Shown here in pieces: positions 53,580-64,000 of a stretch of DNA of 64,000 nt. Each line of letters opens with the position of its first letter. Position 1 is the first letter of the stretch. A program made the position numbers and the translations under genes. The DNA lies in contig NC_092674.1 in the NCBI RefSeq assembly GCF_964355755.1, forward strand, positions 29,004,001-29,068,000. Direction: 5' to 3'. The notes beneath the pieces were generated by a model, which was given only the letters and a program-made list of their open reading frames with translations, was not told the DNA's origin and ran no database searches. This DNA is from Antedon mediterranea. Its lineage: Eukaryota; Echinodermata; Crinoidea; Comatulida; Antedonidae.

Positions 53580-54557
53580 TAGGAATATTCTTATGACATC
53601 ATTTATATACTGTGTGGACGTACAGTACAGTAACTAAATGCGACAGATTTGGTATCATGATTGGTATAGGAATATTCTTACAGCTTCATTTACATACTGT
53701 GTGGACGTACAGTAACTAAATGCAACAGATTTGGTATCATGATTGGTTTATAGGAATATTCTTACAGCTTCATTTACATACTGTGTGGACGTACAGTAAC
53801 TAAATGCAACAGATTTGGTATCATGATTGGTTTATAGGAATATTCTTACAGCTTCATTTACATACTGTGTGGACGTACAGTAACTAAATGCAACAGATTT
53901 GGTATCATGATTGGTTTATAGGAATATTCTTACAGCTTCATTTACATACTGTGTGAACGTACAGTAACTAAATGCAACAGATTTGGTATCATGATTGGTT
54001 TATAGGAATATTCTTACAGCTTCATTTACATACTGTGTGGACGTACAGTAACTAAATGCTACAGATTTGGTATCATGATTGGTTTATAGGAATATTCTTA
54101 CAGCTTCATTTACATACTGTGTGGACGTACAGTAACTAAATGCAACAGATTTGGTATCATGATTGGTTTATAGGAATATTCTTACAGCTTCATTTACATA
54201 CTGTGTGAACGTACAGTAACTAAATGCAACAGATTTGGTATCATGATTGGTTTATAGGAATATTCTTACAGCTTCATTTACATACTGTGTGGATGTACAG
54301 TAACTAAATGCAACAGATTTGGTATCATGATTGGTTTATAGGAATATTCTTACAGCTTTATTTACATACTGTGTGGACGTACAGTAACTAAATGCAACAG
54401 ATTTGGTATCATGATTGGTTTATAGGAATATTCTTACAGCTTCATTTACATACTGTGTGAACGTACAGTAACTAAATGCAACAGATTTGGTATCATGATT
54501 GGTTTATAGGAATATTCTTACAGCTTCATTTACATACTGTGTGGACGTACAGTAACT
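53580..54557 (+). repeat. 84-bp minisatellite, about 11.6 copies
   Basis: Units starting TAGGAATATTCTTACAGCTT begin at 53667, 53751, 53835, 53919, 54003, 54087, 54171, 54255, 54339, 54423 and 54507 (partial), exactly 84 bp apart, after one diverged first unit of about 87 bp. Units differ by single changes such as GTGGACG/GTGAACG. It starts about 240 bp after the sialyltransferase stop and may be in its 3' UTR. Confidence 0.95.
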
Positions 54558-54903
54558 TTAAAATGGGAGAGATTTGGAAGAGTCAATGCGTATGCCTGCG
54601 TCATTTGAATATATAACTGATTATATTGACGAACTTGCATGTATTGTAATATACTGAAAGTGACAGTTGGTAGTGTGTCGACTGTATATCAACAACTTAA
54701 TTACAAAAGCAGCATGCATGTAGTTCAAATGTAATAGTAGTAGATGCAGGTTTTATTTCATCTATTTTATACTGTTCCAATGTTCGCCACTAAATGTTTT
54801 TAATATTAGTGTGTGTTATTGAGGAAACAAAAATAGGTCGAAGGGTAAAGGTCAAGTATGGGAGAAACTGTAAATGGGATTATAAATCATTAGAACAGAA
54901 GAA

Positions 54904-55070
54904 TAAAGGTTGGTTCCCATTAGGCCGCAACGTAAGGACGCAAGAGCATCGCAAGCGAGTTGACCAATGACAAGCGGCAGTTCAAGCGCATAATCCATCG
55001 CTTGTGATTAGTCATATTGATTGCATGTGCTTACTTCTTTGCTTAACGTCCTAGTGGAAATCAAGCTTTA
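54904..55070. mobile_element. MITE family B, copy 5
   Basis: TAAAGGTTGGTTCCCATTAG at the left, CTAGTGGAAATCAAGCTTTA at the right. The core contains TTGACCAATGACAAGCGGCA and CATCGCTTGTGATTAGTCA. Confidence 0.82.
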
Positions 55071-55760
55071 AGTAAGAAAGTCAGAAATCAGGAAGTCTTC
55101 AAGGAGAGTAATCGGGGAAGATGTAGTTAGAAGGGCAGAAGATAAAAGGGGAAAAATCTGAATGCGTAGAAATTATTCGGGCAGCTTCGATTCCTTTCCA
55201 GTTTTAATTATTCTTCCAAATGGGACAATCAAATTTTATATTTTTTATCAAAAACATTTTTTTATATTAGGACATTGAATATAACAGGTATTTTTAATTA
55301 CACCCATAATTACCCATGTGGAAACCTGTATCAAGACATAGTTCATTTAATGAATCTGGATTTAGTAAATGAATAAATGTCTGATAATATTAATTAAAGT
55401 ATTAAAATATTAGGGGTTGTCAGGAGTTCCATTGACTTCCACATTCTGTTAGCAATAATGCTTTACATTCTTTTCAGTATTAGTAGTAGTATTTGTATAG
55501 TAGCTTGCTTTCTGTTATGTTCGTTAATGTTATGTCATCATTTACTTGTAATGTTAAAAGCAAAAACATTGTGATGCAGAAAAATTAGTATAGTCCTAAT
55601 GTAAATAGTGTAAATTTCAACTCAATAATTGTGACTTACTTAAAATAATACAGTTTTTAAATTAAGAGTTTCTAAGTACTGTATAATGTCTACTATAAAT
55701 GTATACATCTTAATTGTATATTTTAAATTACACTAACAATAACAGTATTTCTTATTGACA

Positions 55761-56001
55761 ATTTAACCAAGGCAATGTAACAACATGATGCTGAGCTCTG
55801 GAGATCAAAGGGTTTATCTGTGGCTGCGACACGATCAGTTCCACGACCATTAATAAATACCGCTCACCGTGGAGAATATGTACATAGTACAGTACTGTTG
55901 ATATTTGTCGCAGCCAGACATAAGATCAAAGGACTGTTACGAGTTCCTACTGTATCAAAAATGAGCTCAGTGTCCTGTTGTTAGATTACCTTGATCAAAC
56001 C
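55761..56001. mobile_element. MITE family E, copy 2
   Basis: ATTTAACCAAGGCAATGTAA ... GTTAGATTACCTTGATCAAA, with internal ATCTGTGGCTGCGACACGAT and TTGTCGCAGCCAGACATAAG. In inverse orientation to the copy at 1095-1380. Confidence 0.75.
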
Positions 56002-58363
56002 AACGCAATCTCTTCTAAACCAGATAATAGTGAGCTTTCGACCTAGCCTAGCTAATACAGAACTTGCTGCGTCTGCAGCCTAGTTCTAGGTGGAGTCTGA
56101 CCGTCGTTGATTGAAGAAGCAGACACATTGTACAACTGACATGCTCTGTAAAATTACCGTCTCCCTTCGTATACTGTCCCAATGTGAAGGCTCACTATTA
56201 ATTATCAATCAGTATTTCTTTATGATTTATGTTTAGTATGACTGGAATCGAACAAACACCATTCCGTCTTAAAAACCAGATATTAATCAATTATAATACA
56301 GTACCAGTATTTATTTTTCATTTCTCTTCTCGAAATTGCAGTCATTTTTTAAATATACTGTAATATAACAATATAATACTGTAGGTGCATATTATTTTTT
56401 ATTAATTGAAGAAGATAAAAATGAATTTTGCTTTTTCTTGCCATAAGTATAATTTTTATTTTTTTAATTTCTTCTTTTGATTAAAACATAATTTTTTTAA
56501 AGGTCATCATCAGAATTAACTCTTTCTGATAAAAGTTCCTTTTTTTATAATCATAATTTATTTTAATTGTTATTAGTTTTAATGATTTCTATCAATCTCT
56601 AACCTACAATATATTCTTTATTATAGAATATGTTTATTATCTATCTATTTTTGTATTTTCTCGTCACTTTTCTCTTGCCATATTTAAGTGTATGCAGACA
56701 TTATATTAAGGATGTCTGCAATATTTGTCATGAGTATATCTATGCAGGACAAGCGGACATATTCTTCTTTGATATTTTCTTTTAATTTAAAGTATATTTC
56801 TCATCATTAAAGTAGTTTTTGCCCTGTAATTTTACAATTGTTTCATTATTTGGTTAGTTAGACTTCCTAGACACGCGTGTAAAATTAACCGCCATGGTCA
56901 CGTTGCCGTTACCCAGAGCCCGTTCGGACATAACAATTTACATGTGTAATGGTCGCGTGTGGTGTAAATTTTGAGATAAATCAGCTGTTTCAAAAACCCA
57001 ACTCGTAAGGTGGATTGTTCATTTACACCTTAAACTGCACTCATAGCCACAAGATAAGGAGCAATTTGACCTTACTAGTGTAAAAAGATGCATGAAATAT
57101 GACCTTGCTAGGTAAATTTACAAATTACATGTGTAAACAAAATGCTGGTTTAGCTCAGAAGGGTTTTCCACACATGTAACTAATTTTACGTCTGAACACA
57201 GCCTTAGTTATAGCTATCATAGTTTTGTATTATAAATACCCCTATTAGTATTATACCATATTACTGTATTAGTTTTATTAATCACCAAATAAAAAGTTTA
57301 TCAGCAATATTATAACATTTAAAACTCATTGTGTCTGATATATTTATTTTACCACCTACTATGTGCATTAATTGGTGACGACAGTACATGTGTTTGCTTC
57401 CAATAAAAAAAAAACCTGTAAAACACTGCAATTAAAGACCTTCAATTAGAGGTTGTAACCCTAGTAGAAGTCTTTTTTTCTTAGTACATAAAGAGAACAA
57501 AAGTACTAATAGATACAGGAGACCCCTCCTTTGGGACACCCATTCAGGAGACACCCCTTTTAGGAGAATTTGTGTTGGTCCTGAATGTGTACCCTTATTA
57601 GCGGTCCTAAATGGTCCTAAACTGACTGTACATTATTACCATAGTTGTGCTACTGTATTCTATTGCCTATTTAGTAATGTTATGTATTCTAAGTATGATT
57701 GGTTAGTAAATTCTTTGAAAAATACAACCAGGATTAGGATAGTAGAGCAGTTGCTGAGTGGAATAGTACATTTTCACAAATGATGCAACTCGTTAGAAAT
57801 CGTAAGCCATGATGGTTGTAAATCCGTAACTAGGAACTATTGCAACTCATCAGAGGATGTTGGGTTTACGGTCAAGGTTAAATACGGTGCTCTATATTAT
57901 AAACTCTTTGATTTCTTTTGAACGCCAGGTCTGTGGATGTGTGTTATTATTTGTATCAATCTGTGGGGCTGGCCAAAACCTAATTTCTCTTTTTCAATGT
58001 GTCTGTTTGGGGTCATCAACACTCTTAATAATGTCCCTTTAAATGTGTCTAGCTATAACATGTAGCCAGTGCTTGGTAGTAAATGTGTGATCTCTTTTTT
58101 TATCACCGTCTGAACTATACTACATGTTATGTGTTGCTTACTGATTCTTTTACGTTGTATAAACAATAAAAAGCAATGTAATATTTGATTTCTTTTTTGT
58201 GTTTTTTGTTGTATGTTGTTTGTTTGTTATGCGGGTGTGTAGTTTAATTTCTACGTAAAAGAGCGAAAAATGTTAACAAAAAATTTAGTATAAAATTAAA
58301 AGTCGGAGGTCAACAAATACTGCGGTCTGGACAGGCTCCCCCTACATCTTACAAGGTGGCCCT
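56002..58363. other. No gene seen
   Basis: AT-rich. The segment about 56870-57206 (CpG-bearing, with repeated TTTACATGTGTAA words and an ACGTCTGAACACAGCCTTA end) looks like a decayed TIR element, but I could not pair its left end. Words at 57520-57560 (GGAGACACCCCTTTTAGGAG) resemble 50800-50870 in inverse. Confidence 0.4.
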
Positions 58364-58680
58364 TTGTGAGGGCGTGTGGCGCAGTGTGTTGGACGTTCGA
58401 CTACTGATCATGAGATAGAGGTTCGAATCCACCTCTCGCCGCATTGCTTGTATCCTTAGGCAAGATACTTTACTTACGTTTGCCTCTATCCACCCAGGTG
58501 TATAAATGGGAACCCGGTTAGATCAAGACACAACTTTGCTCTGATTACTAGCTGCATTATGGGTGTATGTTTCCATACGTGTTTGATCCAAAAAATGACT
58601 GTGGTAATAATGTGCAGTGCATTGAGAGCTTGCTTATATGTGCTATATAAGAATGAACTATTATTATTATTATTAAAGGT
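58364..58680 (+). mobile_element. tRNA-derived SINE with LINE-like tail (family 3)
   Basis: The head has an A box in GTGTGGCGCAGTGTGTTGG and a B box in GAGGTTCGAATCC, spaced as in a tRNA and followed by a CTCGCCGCA-type arm. The body (58440-58640) is unrelated to tRNA. The tail reads GTGCTATATAAGAATGAACT then ATTATTATTATTATTA, the same type as the LINE tails at 30890 and 34662, so mobilisation by such a LINE is likely. Confidence 0.85.
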
Positions 58681-58725
58681 AATCAATACCTGTCTATAAT
58701 AACAACCCTGTTAAATTGTTGCGAC

Positions 58726-58998
58726 TAAAGCCTGGTTTCCATACATTCGCTACACGACAGAGCGTAGCGATTCTATGGAAACGCTAGAATTTATCGGGGA
58801 TCTAGTACGCGAGCGCTAAATATTCTTTGGTACGCGTATACGATTCATCGCCGACACAATCGGCAAAGTTGAACATGGTTGAACTTTGCCGATTTGACTG
58901 CGATGAATCGGGGAGTCTTCCCGATTGCGTCGGCGACATCTGCGCGTGTAGCGATTTTAATGGAAACGCTGTAGCGATTTTAATGGAAACCAGGCTTA
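58726..58998. mobile_element. MITE family C (CpG-rich)
   Basis: 273 bp, TA-flanked. The left end TAAAGCCTGGTTTCCAT is inverse to the right end ATGGAAACCAGGCTTA. The interior has ATTCATCGCCGACACAATCG against CGATGAATCGGGG and AAGTTGAACATGGTTGAACTT, so it folds several ways. Several GTAGCGATT units. Confidence 0.8.
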
Positions 58999-60903
58999 AC
59001 AACAATTTTAAAGACTACATAATTTCTATCTGCTTATGATTGATACATACATCCAGATGTATAGTAGATCTGTCTGTTAGGTGAAATAATGGTTTTCCCA
59101 ATTCTGACAAGGTTGTTATTGTGAATACACTTTAAGAACAAAAGAACAAAACATTAACTACTTGACTTTCTCACACAAGACAAAATTGATTGAACTAAAG
59201 AGACGTAGGCATTTCTGAATCAATTATTGTCTTATATTCTATTCTAATGGACCTACTTCGAATCAAATAATCAATGTTGGTTATTTAAATAGCATAAGTA
59301 CAGTAAAAGCATTTTGCCATGTATCTGAAATTACAGTATAAGTCAACTCTGTAGTAAGTATATAATATATATATATAATTCACCATTTATTAGTTTCTAT
59401 CAATGGTATAACAATACAATAAAAAGAATGATAATTTATAATGAGACAATACAAATTAAATACCATTAATAGAGGATCTTGCAGGAAGAGATTTCTTGTC
59501 ACGCAAGACCCATGAACGAAAAGAAAAAAATACATTTTCAGTAGGCTTCAATTTGTAGGCCCTACACTCACCGCACGATTCTCTGTATCAAGGGAAGATC
59601 AAGGGGTGTAGCTATGGTAAATGGTCCCCTATTTCGACAGCTGAAATGAAGATATAAACTGCATTTTGACAGATTTAATATTATAATATGTTTCTATAGC
59701 GCTGTATTTCAATTTGACAGAAGTAAAGAAATTCAGTGATACATTTTTGTCACATGTTACATTACTGTAAAATGTTTTGCTTGTTATTTTTATTGCATGT
59801 TTAATGCAAAATGGGCTTTAGGCCCCTAACCCCCCCTCCCCCCACCCCAACTTAAAATTTAACATCCGTGTATTTTAAATATATAATGACTATTTTTATT
59901 TTTGTGCAACCCTATCATTTTTATCATTTATGAAATATTTAAGGCCCCCACCCACACCCCTAATCTATAATGCTGTATCTCCCCCTGCTTCCTATGATAA
60001 ATGTTGGCCAGAATATGTAGTGGGTTGATAAATTGTGGTTGGTGTTCAACAAAACAGCTATCTGCCAAATGTAATTGTTCCACAGTACAAATGAATTCAC
60101 CTTCAGTTTAATTCTCCTGGGTGAATTAATGCATTAAAATGTATATTTGACTTTCAACCATGGAAGTTATAACTCCATACTTGCATTTAATTTGTTATTA
60201 TTGCAATACAAATTCATCTTGAATTATCCAGGTACCAATTTATTCTCCTGGGTGAATAATACATATTTATATTTTTGTGTACTTCACTCACTTTTTAATA
60301 TGATTCGGAAGAGCCACCACCAAGGTAGATAAATCTATGAATAAATTGATAAAGGCGAGAAATGTAATTTATGGAGTAATATTAAAATTATGTTCTGTTT
60401 TCACTGTTTAATGTATTACTGTATGTCTCATGTAGGCCTATGTATCATGATACTACACTATATTATGTTACTGTACCGTATGTATTACAGTATGTTATAT
60501 GTGTATCACTGTGAGTGTGAAACAGAAGAAAACAAGAAAAAGGAAAAAATTTATGACACTTCACAAATTTCTGATTCTAAATTTGAACATGTTTCTTCAT
60601 ATGCAAGGAGATCCAGGGGTCATTATCCGTAGGTTCTGGACTCCGCCTCTAAACAAACAGTTTGTTGATCTCTCTGGCCTGCTCTCTGGTAATTATAATC
60701 AATCTAGACCTAGATTTTGTTTTGAGTGTGTGTGTCACAATCCTCTTGAATCTGCCACCTAGTTGATTGAACGCGATTTAAACGCATATCAATATTTATT
60801 AAGTTGACAGATTGAAATGAAATGTTTACATAACAATGATCAATGTTTCCTTGACATACTTTTACATATTATGTATGATCTTCTCCAGAAAAAATGTGTA
60901 CAG
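58999..60903. other. No gene seen
   Basis: AT-rich with a C-rich patch at 59820-59850. Overlapping open frames at 60390-60762 have no motif I recognise. CTCCTGGGTGAATTAAT and CTCCTGGGTGAATAATA are a short direct repeat (60114, 60244). Confidence 0.4.
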
Positions 60904-61066
60904 TAAAGGTCTTCACTATCAAACTTTATGTGACAAAAAAATGTGATGTGCCCATATATGGACATGATGATGTCATATCACTACCATATTTCGGCATATC
61001 ACTACCATATTTGGGAACATCACACTTTTTTGTCAAACTAGTTTGATAGTGTAGACAGAGCTTTTA
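60904..61066. mobile_element. MITE family A, copy 10
   Basis: TAAAGGTCTTCACTATCAAA at the left, TTTGATAGTGTAGACAGAGC and TTTTA at the right. It holds CCATATATGG and CCATATTTGG plus one mutated box (CCATATTTCGG). Confidence 0.87.
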
Positions 61067-62400
61067 AGCCTATTGTACTGTGCAGTAACGACAAATGCGC
61101 CCATGTACATTTCCTGGTGGTATGCCTACACTTTCCTGTTATGTCTCATATTCAAGCCATCCATAGAGTGTGATCCCTGGTTAATCTATTGTATAATTGA
61201 CACATATATGAAATATTATCTGACCTAAATCAGTAATATCCTGGTATATTATAGCTCTCTTCAACCTAAATTCAAAGTCATCTCGGCTTTGCTGGATACA
61301 TCCTGACGACAGAGGAGTGTTTAAATCAACAGCAATTAGTCGAAATATATTAGAACGTAAATAAATGCTTCCGTTTTGATATTTACATTCATGTACTGTT
61401 ACTACGGCGCATCTTGAAGAAAACAGTGAGACGTGATTTTATTTGCCATACCAGAGCAGATGTGAAAGACTGCTTACATTGGTGGTATACGATCAGTCTT
61501 AAACGATGTGTTCATAAAAGATACAGGTACAAACAACATAACAAATACAACAATTAATGGGATAAGCCGGGAACAATAAAATAATATAATATATTTTTAT
61601 TATATAACAATATTTTAATCGCATTGGAATGATTGAAAATCTCCACTGGACTTCACTCAAAACTACTGCTTTAAATGAATATAACTGAGACATACAGTTT
61701 AGAATATATAAAAGGAAAGAACTGTTTGAAAATGTGTGTGTAAAATTGCCAATACATATTTGGTATACCCACTACATATCCTCCCTGACACACAAACAAA
61801 TAAAAAGTGAGTCAAAATCGAATATTCATACAATAATCTTATATTTAATATATTCCCAATACTATCAAGTAACATATTACAGTACTACAGCATGTGTAAT
61901 GTGATGCAATACATGGTATGCAATAATCTCAAGATATGTGATAATGTTTGTAAAATATCATAAATAATATAGTAACATTAATAAACATTCTGAATAATAT
62001 ATAATACAATCTGATGTTTTTCTGTAAATACATTATCAAAATTTCCTTTGCGAAGAAAATTTTGTATTAACTTTTTTTCTTTTTGTTTTATTTCTAAATT
62101 AAATAATCAGAATGTCTAAATAAAGTATTCATGTCAAAAATATCGATTAAAATGGAATGTGAATTGAATTTAACACGGCAAAGTAAAATACTCAGCGTCA
62201 ATATAAATTCATGGAGCATTTCTGTAAAAGAATTAAATTAGGAAATAACACCAACACATATCAAGGCTTAAGTTCAATGTGAACAGACTAATATATAATA
62301 CACACTAACGATATAATACACACTAAATAAATGAATTAATATTTACATCATGGACGGATATTATTTTATGCTAGAACCTAGGCTTAATAACTTAATGTCA
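61067..62400. other. No gene seen
   Basis: AT-rich, with only short open frames and no repeat I could define. Confidence 0.4.
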
Positions 62401-62577
62401 TAAGCTCTATCTACACTATCAAATTAGTGACAAAAAATGTGTGGTGTGCCCAAATATGATAGTAATATGCCCAAATATGATATGATGTCACATAAAGCCT
62501 AATAGTGTAGACAGAATACATTATCAACATTTCCTTTGTGGGCGAATTTTAAAAAGTGAAGTGTAGACAGAGCTTTA
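62401..62577. mobile_element. MITE family A, copy 11 (rearranged)
   Basis: TAAGCTCTATCTACACTATC at the left, AAGTGTAGACAGAGCTTTA at the right. The inner part has CCCAAATATGATAG (mutated boxes), an internal AATAGTGTAGACAGAATACA terminus and then about 50 bp of other DNA, suggesting a second event at the right end. Confidence 0.75.
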
Positions 62578-64000
62578 CACAGTAGTACAGTAGAACCAGA
62601 ACAACAAATAAGTTATTACTCATGAAGATAAAAAAATTGAATCATCCATCTCAATATTTGGAGTAATTTTTATACTGTTAATTACCTTATAATGGAAACA
62701 TTAGACGTATCTGACTTTGTTGAGAAAATATAGCTCCTCGGACATCTCACTGTTTCCATACGAGCATACTAGGAATGATTGTAAGCATCCATTCAAATAC
62801 GCTTTTTATTTTTAAATTTATACTTTTACCCCTTGCAATTGGTGAATGAAAACGGGGCTATCCAATTAAAATTAATCAAATATTTGGTCTTTTTTATGAC
62901 ATTGTTCAGTCTCGTCCCCAACATCTACTCTTCTGTTTCATGTGATGACAAACAATTTTGCTTTAGCAGAATTTCTTTAATCACTATTTTACTGTTAGGT
63001 TTTTTGAAAAACCTCTTAAATCAAGATGCTTATTATTACTTCTAGCAATGTGAAGTTAACTTAGGCTATAACCTTGCGATTATGTACAATGGGTAGTTAT
63101 TCATCCTTCATTCAATGCAGTACTTCAATAAAATTGTCAAAAATTATTTTTATAACTAAGTGCAATACAGTTGAGTAATTAACTACAGCAAATTGCATTT
63201 CCATTAGGCAACTCGTTTAGATGTGAACAAAAATACAATATCTTTTGACATATATTGACATCAAACTAATTGATGCATTTATGATAAAAAAAAATTGTAA
63301 AATTATATCATAAAAAATGGTGTTTCCATGGATATTAACATTATTGCATAATTACATAAACTGTTGTTTGTACATTAGGTACAGGAGAAATATTACTAAC
63401 ATTTTTAAGAAATACAGTGCGTCAGAGAGATAACAGTAATTGCAATTTATCACAAGATAATGTCTCTAGGGTAAATAATATCTAATATGTATATTTCAAG
63501 GAGTAAAGTACATCAGAGAGTACTGTAAGCAAGTATTATGGATGTGTTTTTCATGCAATAAACTGTAAATTCTCCCATTTCTTGTCTTTATTCAAGTTTT
63601 ATTATAATATATTAAGATGTATTGTCCTCAAAAAATGAAGATTAAAAAAATCATAATTTCAATAATAGGCCATTTTGCCGTTTTAATAAAATTATTTACT
63701 TCCGTAGAAAAACAGAAAGAAGACCAATAATGATTCACTTATAAATGGATAAAATAAACGGTTAAATTTAACTGCAAAATATATTGTCTGACAATGCAGT
63801 GACTATTTTTTCAGGTAAATAATTTTGTTTAATCCAATTTATAGTCAATGCAAATAACTATTATTTGACATTAAAATGGCATATTAAAAAAAAAGGAAAA
63901 ATAGATAAAAAAATAAAGATAAATGAATGTGAATTGTGGCATTGCAGGTTGGTTAACATGTATGGTGAGGAATCACAGGGTAGTAGTAGTAGTAGTAGTA
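62578..64000. other. No gene seen; partial ATGTATTGTCCCC-family element
   Basis: From about 63610, TTAAGATGTATTGTCCTCAA and TTAATAAAATTATTTACTTC match the family at 33903 and 15442; no right end was identified before the window closes in a TAG trinucleotide repeat. The 70-codon frame at 62833-63045 has hydrophobic stretches but no family match. Confidence 0.45.

Noticed and set aside
53580-54557. CRISPR-like regular repeat
   Set aside because: Direct 84-bp units with no unique spacers in a eukaryotic gene region; it is a minisatellite.
56870-57206. Further TIR element
   Set aside because: The right end looks terminal but no matching left end was found by eye.
58367-58440. Functional tRNA gene
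   Set aside because: A and B boxes are present, but the arms do not pair well and a SINE body with LINE-like tail follows.
60499-60762. 87-codon frame, some protein-like wording
   Set aside because: No splice-supported neighbours or family match; an overlapping frame is equally open.

Overview
This is eukaryotic (metazoan) nuclear DNA: AT-rich, split into short exons with GT/AG introns, and full of short inverted-repeat transposons, SINE and LINE fragments. The gene content, including a vertebrate-type ST6GALNAC sialyltransferase, suggests an invertebrate deuterostome such as an echinoderm. That placement is inference, and I cannot name the species. I joined exons by eye from splice sites, reading phase and remembered family sequences; no search was run.

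Genes, left to right: (1) the C-terminal part of a TMEM184-family membrane protein (+, 454-2135); (2) a complete 10-exon PRMT9-like arginine methyltransferase (-, 2799-7994, 818 aa); (3) NDUFC2, a complex I accessory subunit (+, 8510-9609, 104 aa); (4) a CCDC169-like coiled-coil protein (-, 10968-14213, 216 aa, 7 exons); (5) an ST6GALNAC-type sialyltransferase (+, 29713-53339, 5 coding exons, 419 aa). Exon lengths and phases close exactly in every model. TMEM184 and PRMT9 are convergent, as TMEM184C and PRMT9 are in human. PRMT9 and NDUFC2 are divergent across a 515-bp shared promoter holding an NRF1-like site and an ETS-like site.

From 14.3 to 29.6 kb and from 53.4 to 64 kb I see no convincing protein gene. 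These stretches and the long introns hold several families of TA-flanked terminal-inverted-repeat (TIR) elements, two nested foldback elements (16.9-18.6 kb), a TTGCGCAA-rich element (22.7-23.5 kb), a 3.3-kb foldback inside a sialyltransferase intron (43.1-46.4 kb), CR1/L2-like LINE 3' ends, tRNA-derived SINEs and an 84-bp minisatellite just downstream of the sialyltransferase stop.

The most interesting pattern is MITE family A (about 11 copies). Its copies carry perfect CArG boxes, CC(A/T)6GG, and several end within about 10-20 nt of a 5' splice site in PRMT9 and CCDC169. I found no prokaryotic-type system, CRISPR array or gene cluster.
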